From Gymnopilus junonius (Eukaryota > Basidiomycota > Agaricomycetes > Agaricales > Galerinaceae), in contig JADNYJ010000053.1 in the NCBI GenBank assembly GCA_015501075.1, positions 1 through 64,000 on the forward strand: a stretch of DNA of 64,000 bases. The letters run 5' to 3'. Under the pieces are notes generated by a model, which had not been told where the DNA came from, made no database searches, and saw only the letters and a list, made by a program, of their open reading frames with translations. The position numbers and the translations under genes are program-made. This document shows positions 22,590-32,607 of this stretch, piece after piece (within the stretch, counting starts at the first letter, position 1; every line of letters starts with the position of its first letter).

Positions 22590-25365
22590 ATGAACTAGCA
22601 GGGCCTTGGCAGATTCGTGCATGAATGTATGCTGCCAATTGGTGCCAGCCCTCTGGGCAGACTGCCCACGCAGCCTGCGGAGATCGACTGATAGTGCGGG
22701 CTGATGACAAACAATGACCAACATGGCCGCCAAACATGCACGGCGTGCTTGGTCAACGTGCTGCTCATCGTGGCAGGCACCGTTCGGCGCAAAAAAAATC
22801 CCAGTGTGTCGGGATTATTTTTCTCTACCCAAAACCATCGACTGCCCGCCATCAGGAGGGTCGGGAGGGATGGATTGGGAGAGGGGGATTTGGATGATGT
22901 TTAAAAATAGATAGGGGATTCGGGGTAGGCTACCTAAAATAAATGACAGCTTCGGAATGACGTCCTCGTGCCTGATTCTTAATTTTGGAATGGTTTCGGG
23001 CTCGGCTGCGCATCGCCCGCCTTCCGCCCCGCCCCATCAGGGCTTGCTATTAATGGATCTTCTATTAAAATTCGCATTTCCACACATTTATTGCATTGCT
23101 GCAATGGTCCAATGGGCATCCCTTAGAAAATAAAGTACATAGTTATATTCACCTCATCAATACTTACCCGTTGATACCAAATATGTAGTGTAATAATGAG
23201 AGGAACCTACCAAAATGCGAAGACTACTATGTCTGACACCATAGGTGGTAGTGTTATTTATAGATCAGCCATCAAACGCAGGAATTTCGCATTTTGGCTT
23301 CTCAGAAAGGCTGTCCCCTCAAGATTTGAATATCTAGTAAAATAGTACTGATTCATACAAACAGAATAGTACCACTTTTGTACTGATTGAGCCAGGATAA
23401 CCCTCTTAAATTAGCAGAAAACATGTAGAAATAATAAAACAGCAGAAAAGCGGACCGTATTCACATTGCTGCACTCTGGGATCTTTCTTTAAGGCTTGTG
23501 TAAATACATATATGGATTCTATACATCGAAACAAATTTTTTAAGCCCAAATTTGTAGTAAAAGACTCAGTGGAAGGCACAGAAATTAGCTTAGAACATCA
23601 ATTTCGTTAAAATCTCTAAAAATGCGCAATAAAATTGATTTAAACACGCGTCATACACGCGTTTTTCATTCAGTAAAGTAAACGCTCGAATAGTACACGT
23701 CTGTCCGAGTCTGTAGAGGGCTTATACGTGTTATTTGGTGCAGTAGAAGATGCACAATGAAGGCAAAGCAGGTAGGGGGTATATCAGAGTGGTGATCTCG
23801 TGGTCAGTCAGCCTTCTACCCATGTATCTCACCACTTGCAGCTTGTCTGGTCCTCTTGTTTCATCATAGAAGTCAATAAAATATAGTTGACTATGATTCT
23901 AGATACTTCCCCAAGTTGAAAATTAGGCTTCAACAATTGAGAACGACAGGGTGCATGAGTAGAAGACTACTTGCTATAAGAGTGGCATTACTGTATTCTA
24001 ACCCTCCATGTTATACAGTAATGCTGCATACAATTTTCAATGCTGCAAAGTATCTAGAATCGTAGTCAACTATATTTTATTGACTTCTATGATGAAACAA
24101 GAGGACCAGACAAGCTGCAAGTGGTGAGATACATGGGTAGAAGGCTGACTGACCATGAGATCACCACTCTGATATACCCCCTACCTGCTTTGCCTTCATT
24201 GTGCATCTTCTACTGCACCAAATAACGCGTATAAGCCCTCTACGGACTCGGACAGACGTGTACTATTCGAGCGTTTACTTTACTGAATGAAAAACGCGTG
24301 TATGACGCGTGTTTAAATCAATTTTATTGCGCATTTTTAGAGATTTTAACGAAATTGATGTTCTAAGCTAATTTCTGTGCCTTCCACTGAGTCTTTTACT
24401 ACAAATTTGGGCTTAAAAAATTTGTCTCGATGTATAGAATCCATATATGTATTTACACAAGCCTTAAAGAAAGATCCCAGAGTGCAGCAATGTGAATATG
24501 GTCCGCTTTTCTGCTGTTTTATTATTTCTACATGTTTTCTGCTAATTTAAGAGGGTTATCCTGGCTCAATCAGTACAAAAGTGGTACTATTCTGTTTGTA
24601 TGAATCAGTACTATTTTACTAGATATTCAAATCTTGAGGGGACAGCCTTTCTGAGAAGCCAAAATGCGAAATTCCTGCGTTTGATGGCTGATCTATAAAT
24701 AACACTACCACCTATGGTGTCAGACATAGTAGTCTTCGCATTTTGGTAGGTTCCTCTCATTATTACACTACATATTTGGTATCAACGGGTAAGTATTGAT
24801 GAGGTGAATATAACTATGTACTTTATTTTCTAAGGGATGCCCATTGGACCATTGCAGCAATGCAATAAATGTGTGGAAATGCGAATTTTAATAGAAGATC
24901 CATTAATAGCAAGCCCTGACGGGGCGGGGCGGAAGGCGGGCGATGCGCAGCCGAGCCCGAAACCATTCCAAAATTAAGAATCAGGCACGAGGAGTCATTC
25001 CGAAGCTGTCATTTATTTTAGGTAGCCTACCCCGAATCCCCTATCTATTTTTAAACGTCATCCAAATCCCCCTCTCCCAATCCATCCCTCCCGACCCTCC
25101 TGATGGCGGGCAGTCGATGGTTTTGGGTAGAGAAAAATAATCCCGACACACTGGGATTTTTTTTGCGCCGAACGGTGCCTGCCACGATGAGCAGCACGTT
25201 GACCAAGCACGCCGTGCATGTTTGGCGGCCATGTTGGTCATTGTTTGTCATCAGCCCGCACTATCAGTCGATCTCCGCAGGCTGCGTGGGCAGTCTGCCC
25301 AGAGGGCTGGCACCAATTGGCAGCATACATTCATGCACGAATCTGCCAAGGCCCTGCTAGTTCAT
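22590..25365. repeat. Giant inverted repeat, 2.78 kb with 1.3-kb arms
   Basis: The left arm 22590-23908 is the reverse complement of 24048-25365, with a 139-nt spacer. The arms start ATGAACTAGCAGGGCCTTGG and are nearly identical; most of the few mismatches noticed are at CpG (for example CG versus TG near 23730). The spacer itself holds a 12-bp hairpin (23985-23996/24013-24024). No transposase or other family is recognised inside, and no target duplication is resolved. It is likely a large foldback or non-autonomous TIR element. Open frames within the arms are shadows of the repeat. Confidence 0.92.
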
Positions 25366-25860
25366 GTATGGCCCCAGCGCATACAGGTGAACATGTCTAT
25401 GTCACAAGCAAATGACACTGCTGGCAGAGCAGGAACATTGTCAGCTGTGAAAATAAGCTGTCAACCATCTCCAAGGGTCAAAGTCTGAGTCACAGGCAAG
25501 CTACTTGGGTCCTGTGGCTGTAAAGATGATGGTGAGATTGCAGAAGGCACAGGTGCTAGAGCAGTGACTGGGGCAAGGCCATATGGAGAACTGGCAGCCA
25601 CAAGCAAAGGATGTTGGCCAGAAGGGAAGGCTGCATGAGATGATGGTGCTGTGAGGTGCTGTAGGATCTGCATGACATGCATGTTGGTGTTCTTGATGCT
25701 CTGCTTCACATCCTGGGCCACCTGGACTACACATGAGAAGAGCTGAATAATGACAACCAACATTGGACTGACCATTGAAGGAACAGTTCTCGCATCTTGA
25801 GCTATGAGTTCCAGACACTTTTCCTCCAGGTAATATAGATATCAAGATGTGATGCAATCA
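25366..25860 (-). pseudogene. Unrecognised ORF remnant right of the giant inverted repeat
   Basis: Open minus-strand frames encode a helical segment (VAQDVKQSIKNTNMHVMQIL) followed by a Pro/Ala/Ser-rich stretch. No family is recognised. Position and strand suggest it is the upstream half of the ORF seen at 22342-22589. Confidence 0.3.
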
Positions 25861-28274
25861 GCCTGTGGAAAGGAATGAATGGCACATTATAACAAGATCT
25901 TAGGATAGGAACTTACCCATTGCAAGTCAGCTTCATGCCATTTGTCATTCCAACCCATCTCTGCTTGTTGTGTCACTGCAAGCAGCATCCTTGCAACAGC
26001 AGGATCATCCCTGAACAAGATTTTGTATCATTTTGCTGACCTCTTCAGCACAGCAGTGATAGGGTACCTACCCAGTTACCCATGCATTTCGCATTTTTAC
26101 TATATTTATGCACTAAATATATCATTGATGAGCCCAGATAACACACCTAATACAAGGGTATTAAGAGTAGGCAGTATGACCTCATACTGGCCAACTAAAG
26201 ACAGAGTGTCTATTATGAAACTACTACCAATAGCACAATGGTAGTAACTGAGTAATGACCTAGGACTAGGTCTATTCAGTAAGCTCAGAGGTGCCTATAA
26301 CAAGGGTTACCAAAGATCTAAATGGGACCTAATAATACACTCAAGTCATTAACTATCAAGAGGGCATTGCCGATATGTGATGGTACCCAAGACCTGATAA
26401 TAGTGCAAACCTCTAAATATGGAGGTAGCCCAAAAATATCTAAACAGCTTGCATAAGAAAATATGGTGATTAGCACAGAAACTGTAGGCACATTCCCAGG
26501 AGCAACCCTGCCAATAATAGATATGGCTTAAGTGGGAGATAGTCCACCCACCAGCCTGGCACCACAATGGCACAATAGCTCAAGGCCTAGCATCTAGACT
26601 AAATAGCACATCATTATCCCAATGATAAGACCACCAGCCAAATTAATTGGACCTAACTGAGTGGACAATTCCCCCATCACTCAAAAGTACATTAGTAAAA
26701 TAGTGTGCCAAATTAGGCATGGACCTGCTGAGTAGGGATAGAGTACACCCAGCAGTTTTATGTGCTAATAATAGAGACTCTCTTGTAGGTATAAAAGCTG
26801 TAGAAAACAAGTAGAATAGACAGGCAATCCACCCCGTAGAGTGCAGATAATAGTGCAGACACATTCAGGAGGAGTACCTCAGTGATTAAAACCAGATAAT
26901 TGATCATTCCATTTTGTTTCATTGAAATCAATTGAAGTTGTGGCCTGTTTCATTTCATTTCATTGAAAGCCATTTGCATTGAGAACCCTCATTTTGTTTC
27001 ATTTTGTAAAAGGGTCAGAACTTGCTGAGATACTCTACTGTGTTTAGCATGGACAGTTAAATCAAAGCACCCCAGTTAAAAGCCAACCAAAAGACTACCA
27101 AGTCACTAAGATCTTAAAATCTATCCAAGCCTCCAAACAACTTTACCTAGAGCTTGTCTCAATAGAGGTGTTTGTGAAGACAAGAGTTGAGTTTGAAGTA
27201 GAGTGTGTTGTTGTTGTTGTAGGATGATAACTAGTGTGCTAAACTAAGAGCTCTACTCTTACGTTCACCCTTAAGCAAGAACTAGCATTTCAATGGCACC
27301 CACTACACCAACAGGGTGGGTTCCCATGTCAATGTATGGGTGGTCTCATTGCATGCCTGTACCCTCCACATGTGTGCAGTGGTTTCCTTGCTGATATGGA
27401 GGCACCTGGTGCTTGATATGGCAGTTTCACCTCTGGCTCACTCTTGCTGGCAAGGGAGGTGGAATTGGCTGGCCAGACAGCCATTAGGATCTAATAAAGG
27501 GAAAAGGATATGATTAGTATACAATCAAGAAAGAAAAAAAAACAAGACAGAATGTGCTCACGAATCTATTCACAAGCATGTTCTGTGACATACCTGGTCA
27601 GCCTCCCTCTTCAAGGGTCCCCACTTCTGATATCCCAGCACCAATCCTTCAACTATGAGCCCACATCCTCATCTGAGGGAGGGGTGACATGTTGTGGAAA
27701 GAGGGAAGATGGTGGTAGTGATGATTGATGGAGAGGCAATAAGCTTTCATGTGGCTGTAAGAAATTCAAGCTCTGACTTAATGCTGGGCAGTGGCATCAA
27801 GTTGTGAAATGCTCAATATTTTGACTTCTCGTGGCTCATTTGAGCCCAAAAAGATTGGTAAATTTATGGCTAGAAGTTCAGTTTGAACCAGTTCAAACCC
27901 AGTTCTCAGAAATTTTAGAATCTGAGAACTGAGAACTGAACCTGCTCAGCCCACAGCCAGACTGAACTTGAACAGAACAGAACTGTCAGTCCAGTTCAGC
28001 CAGTTTGGGTTCTTTGCAACAGTTCGGAACTGAACTTTGGCATCCCTAGCTGTGATACTGGCCTTGTGGAGTTAAATATCCACTGATCCCAACATGACTC
28101 ACTGATGCCAATGATGATGCTGATGCCATCTTCATGATGCTTGCTGGTCTTCCTGATATATCCAACTATCACTCTGGTATAGGATCACATTCATTGCCTA
28201 GTAATGCCTCTGGTTTCTATATGATGGATGGTATGCTTTCTGTCTCATGAAATAGTCCTTTATTCCAGTTGAAC
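25861..28274. other. Repeat-derived DNA without identifiable gene
   Basis: CpG-poor DNA. A TATA-like TATAAAAG is at about 26793. Reiterated TTTCATT occurs at 26905-27010. A tract at 27860-28050 is dense in AGTTC/GAACT words. These look like fragments of LTRs or MITEs, but no boundaries could be set and no protein family was recognised. Confidence 0.35.
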
Positions 28275-28685
28275 AGCAAACCTAAGGCTGGACATGGGTG
28301 CACCCGCAGGTAATCGGCAGGTACACATATACAGCTTGTAGCCTCGAATTTTCTAAATCTTTGGCAATTTTCTTCATTCAAATCCATTAAGAAATGGCTG
28401 AGTTATGCTTCTGCCAAGTTTGAACCCAAACCATTAAAAAATGCAGCTGTGCTGCACCAAACTTCCCTTTTTGGGATCTGTGGGTCAGATTTGATGTATT
28501 TGGGTTGCTGCAAGATCAGTTTTGAGCACAGTAATTTCAAACTTGGTGAGGGCATAACTCCTTCATTTCTCAATGGATTTGGATGAAAAAAATTGCCAAA
28601 AATTCAGAAAATTCGGGGCTACAAGCTGTATATGTGTACCCGCCGATTACCCATGGGTGCACCTGTGTCCAGCCTTAAGCAAACC
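28275..28685. mobile_element. hAT-like MITE (395 bp)
   Basis: Element 28283-28677 lies between exact 8-bp duplications AGCAAACC (28275-28282 and 28678-28685). Its ends are inverted repeats starting TAAGGCTGGACAYRGGTGCA, with arms of about 140 bp (to about 28428 and from about 28540). No ORF. The 8-bp duplication points to the hAT superfamily. Confidence 0.9.
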
Positions 28686-28845
28686 ACAGTGCATTACAGT
28701 GGCTGAAGCCGGTGCTGATTTGATGTAGTTATACTATTCGTTCACCCTCATAAACTCATGAAAGCACATTTAGATCAATTTATTTATTTCTTTATAGTAT
28801 ATACTGATATTCATTATTATCTACCTCTCATACCCATCTTCTGGT

Positions 28846-29436
28846 ATTACTACTAGTGTTTGAAAGTCTGGTTAGGTCTGTTATTGGGGTCCTGGAGGCT
28901 CTAACTGTGACCAAGACTGGTTAGGGGTTTTCTCCAAACCCAAAATCACCTAACTGAACTGCAAATAACCACCCAAAACTGGTTAATCATGGTTACTAAC
29001 TGGTTAGGACCAAATTCAGTTAAACCAGTTATTAACCAGTTGTAACTGGTATTGTACACTTAGAATAAATTATTTGCATCCATTTAAGTGTTAAAACAAG
29101 CCAAAGATCATGAATTTTGATAAAGAATTGGCTGAGTTATGAATTTATTACATACAACCTACCATTTTGACTAACATTTGGCAGTTTTGACCATAACTTT
29201 GTCAGTTTTTACCCTAAAAATATGATCTTGCGGTCGTTTTGAAGCTAATAATTAGGGCTACGCATTAACCGGTCCGAACCGGTCACTATACAATCCTTTA
29301 ACCACCCAAAAACTGGTTAGTCAAGTCACAAAACCCACTAACTGCTAACCGTGGTCTGGTTATTTGCAGTTATGGTCCAGTTAGGTCTCGGTTAATTTCC
29401 AGTTAAAGGACTTGACCTTCAAACACTAATTACTAC
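28846..29436. mobile_element. hAT-like MITE, family 2 copy 1 (575 bp)
   Basis: Element 28854-29428 is flanked by 8-bp duplications ATTACTAC (28846-28853 and 29429-29436). The ends are TAGTGTTTGAAAGTC and its imperfect complement. The interior is packed with AACTGGTTA/TAACCAGTT words, so it can fold in many registers. It is a relative of the element at 31022-31607. Confidence 0.9.
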
Positions 29437-30103
29437 TGTAATTTACACTGTCTAGATGAAGTGCCGTACATGTTATACACTCCCTGTATGCTGTGCTATA
29501 TGTGCTAATTACAGGTGGCCGAGCCAGCTATAGGCTTCTACGGCATTCTATAGAACCAAGTGGATTGACTGCAATGTGTTCATTCTATAGAACAAACCAC
29601 TCGGCACTATGTAACTTGCCTATGTGGTCAACTGAATTGATGAAGAATGATGACTTTGCTTTGTGAGCATGCCCATAGTCAACTTGTTTTAGTGGGCCAC
29701 TGCTTCGCATGGCAGGATGATACTTTTCCTGCTTTGCAAATAGTATTAGAATGCATATAATAGTATTAAACCACCTATATATGATGATAGGTAAAATTTA
29801 AATATATGCTCTTCAGAATAAAATAGAACACACCTTGAACAGCAAATCTGATAGTACCTTGGCACAGATATTAGATTATATAAGCAGCAGAGGAATGCTG
29901 CTGATATAATCACACACCCAGCTCTGGATACTAATAATAAGTCAAATCTAAATATAGCTGCCTTTTGCCACACACTACTCAATTTCTTAACAGACTCTGG
30001 TTCAATAATCTGATGATGAGAATGCATCAGGATAAAGGTTTTCATGACAGTATTGTCAAGTCCTTTGATGCAGATATTGATATAGTTGTTCATATATATA
30101 CAT
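29437..30103. other. Spacer with a short imperfect duplication
   Basis: No gene. A palindromic word TTCTATAGAA occurs twice (about 29553 and 29582). About 110 bp around 29865-29970 (TATATAAGCAGCAG...AATCTAAATATAGC) resembles 31630-31725, suggesting an old tandem duplication later split by the inserts. Confidence 0.4.
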
Positions 30104-30952
30104 AAGATAAGAGATAAAGGGCCGCGGTGGCTCAGGTGGCACCATCGCGGAATAACCCTAGGTTAGTCAGTAGGACACAAGTTCGAACCCTGCTGGTTAC
30201 ATGGTTAAAACACTTTAGACACCATGTGACATTTCACACGCCCCCGGGTGACACCGTGGTAAAATAGCTTGTGTTTGGGAAGGCTTTAAGAATGCTGTCG
30301 GTATACTTAGGTGCAGTCGGACCAAATAGAGCCACAGCAGCCGATAATGACATACCCACGCTTGCTGACCTTGTTGATGAAATTATGGTGATGTTACTCT
30401 CCTTGCCAGTGAAAAGCTGGTATTGCCGAGAAGCACGTGGGGAGCTGGAAGGATAGGGACGGGGTCAAATGACCTGGTAATTGCCGAGGCTGGTAAACCA
30501 GTCCCCTGTCTGCAAGACCAACTGGACCACAAGGTGGAAGTTTGACATTCCGACATCAAAGACGGCTAAAGCCGACCCGAAAGGACAAGTCTGCGAGGAC
30601 TAAACTGCTCAGGATTCAACGGCAACCGGCTGCCGAGGATCACGCTGCCGACAATGATTACCTGCATGACGGGGTGTTGCGTAGAATGATGTAGGATGCT
30701 ATATATAGCTTAACTCCAGGAGTAGCAAGGGTGACCATTCCTAACCCTAGCGATAGCGATATCAGATCGCAAGCCATGATTAGATAAAAACCACGGGATG
30801 TAACGACAAAAGTAGATAAAAAACACGGACACTTAGAGTATTAACTGAGTCATACCGTGTCACACTACATAGGTGATAAACAATGTCATGTAAAACAAGC
30901 CTATGATATAAATAAAACACAATTCCAATTCCAATTCCAAAAGATAAGAGAT
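30104..30952 (+). mobile_element. tRNA-headed SINE-like retroelement (825 bp)
   Basis: Element 30116-30940 lies between 12-bp direct repeats AAGATAAGAGAT (30104-30115 and 30941-30952), as left by target-primed reverse transcription. Its 5' end has a pol III promoter: box A-like GTGGCTCAGGTGG near 30127 and box B-like AGTTCGAACCC near 30179. The 3' end is a short AATTCC reiteration (about 30921-30938). The body has no long ORF and keeps many CpGs, so it is young relative to its surroundings. 825 bp is long for a SINE; its 3' part may derive from a partner LINE. Confidence 0.8.
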
Positions 30953-31013
30953 TTAGGGTACAATAGTACAGCTGTACTAAAACTATCAAATAAATAGGTG
31001 CCAGAGCTTGAAG

Positions 31014-31615
31014 GGTCCAGCTAGTGTTTGGAAGTCCAGTTAATTAACTGGAAATTAACTGAGACCAAACCAGACATTAATCAATGCTAACCACAAAATA
31101 TACTAACCATTGTAACTGTAAACTGCAGTCCATCCAGTTAGCAGTTAGTCTGGATTTTAGAATTTTTGTAACCACTTAAACTGGTCATAAAATTCTGAAA
31201 TTTTGCATGATTATACCCACATATTATATCTTTTGAAAGACCCAAAAAACGTAAAATTCCGTTGAGAATCAAAAAAATTATAGCAATACTCGCAAAAATC
31301 ATTGAATCTGCTCTAATTTTATCATTTCTCAACCGTTTGTGATGTTCTTGGGCTCATTTTGACTGTAAAAATTGTGATTCATTTAGTTTACACTATGAGA
31401 CAATTATTTACACCAAAAAAAATGGTCATAACTGTAACCAGTTAAAACCAGTTATATAACTGCAAATACCTACACAAGACTGATCAAGACCAGTTAGTTG
31501 CAGTCCAGTCCAGTTTTAGACATTTCTAATTTTACCTAACTGGTCTCAGTCTCAGTTAGGGTCCTTGGGCACCCAAAAACTGGACTGGACTGGACTTTCA
31601 AACACTAGGTCCAGC
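31014..31615. mobile_element. hAT-like MITE, family 2 copy 2 (586 bp)
   Basis: Element 31022-31607 is flanked by 8-bp duplications GGTCCAGC (31014-31021 and 31608-31615). It has the same ends (TAGTGTTTG.AAGTCC) and the same AACTGG-rich interior as copy 1 at 28854-29428, which defines a family. Confidence 0.9.
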
Positions 31616-32059
31616 AGCCCTTGTAACTTATTATATTATATAAGTGGTGGAGGGATGCTGCTTATATCAGCAGACAAGATGCAACATTTAAAAATAATCT
31701 GAATCTAAATATAACCACCTTACACTAGGGCTCCATTCACAGCCATCTTACAAAAAGATATTTCCACCAAACAAGCCTATTAATATTTATACATACAAAA
31801 TAAGTTTCACAGCAGTGAAATTTAACAACAAACACAGAATACTGCCATGACAAGAACCAATGGTTTGTTGAAGAAAAAGACAACATGGCAGAAGAATATG
31901 CCGGATAAAGCCGGACAAGCGCGCCATCAGCTTGACTGCAGAGCCGGACCAAGCCAAACAAGCACGCCATTGTCCTGATTGCAGACATGTTGAGATGCTG
32001 CGGGATCACAGAGGATTACAAGAACGTCCTCTAAAAGAACGATGTTTTACTTACGTAAA
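31616..32059. other. Spacer at the edge of the repeat compartment
   Basis: No gene recognised. CpG content rises from about 31900 onwards. Confidence 0.35.
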
Positions 32060-32200
32060 AGCATCGTAACCCAGTCCCTAAAGTGCTCCGGAGTTTCGAT
32101 ATGCTGTTTCAGTTTCAAATCGTAGTGGACTACAACCCAGACAAGGATATAGAAGAAAGATTCAAGGTCATATCGGTAGAAATGAGATCCGGAATGCATC
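32060..32200 (-). pseudogene. FUNK1 kinase fragment (C-lobe)
   Basis: Minus-strand reading YRYDLESFFYILVWVVVHYD matches the FUNK1 gene next door (HDLESFFYILVWAAVHYDFKN at about 32930-33010), in the same orientation. Only about 45 residues are present. It is a relic of a local duplication. Confidence 0.7.
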
Positions 32201-32223
32201 TTTTTATCCAGAAGGCCGGTAGG

Positions 32224-32595
32224 TTAATTTTGACGTCGGATGAAGATTAGCGAAGTTGAGACATGAGAGACTGACTCTACTCAGGTTAGTAGGCCAGGAA
32301 CGAGTGTTCTAGATGGAAATCTATCGCCGAAGGTTTAACCAGAGAGGATGATTAAAGCCTACTACAGGAAAGGGACGTGTTATTGAATTCTAATTCATAT
32401 ATTGGTAAGTCCGGCCATACTTATCTTCAAGTGTACTATTGTATTTTCCTACTCAAACAGTCAAAGTTGCCTACTTTTTATCATCCAGCGACGCCAACTT
32501 CATGTGAAATAAAACTCCTTGCGTGCCGTCGGTCAAGCACCGTGTTTATCAGTAGGATTGTTGGGAACTTGGACATAGCTTATGCAGACAGCGGA
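32224..32595 (+). repeat. Left arm of inverted repeat bracketing the FUNK1 region
   Basis: About 372 bp, starting GTTAATTTTGACGTCGGATG, is the reverse complement (roughly 90% identical, with small indels) of 39296-39673. It ends just short of the FUNK1 stop region. No protein family is recognised in it. Confidence 0.88.
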
Positions 32596-32607
32596 CGTCC
32601 ATCTTTC

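Noticed and set aside
22595..22914. Open frames of 66-88 codons on both strands, repeated in mirror image at 25041-25360
   Set aside because: They are identical products of the two arms of the giant inverted repeat, match no family, and would have to be coding on both strands at once.
24943..25140. Open frame starting MRSRARNHSKIK
   Set aside because: Lies within the right arm of the giant inverted repeat and has no counterpart expected of a gene.
26060..26900. Possible LTR with TATA box at about 26793
   Set aside because: No second copy, no TG..CA boundaries with a target duplication, and no adjacent gag or pol.
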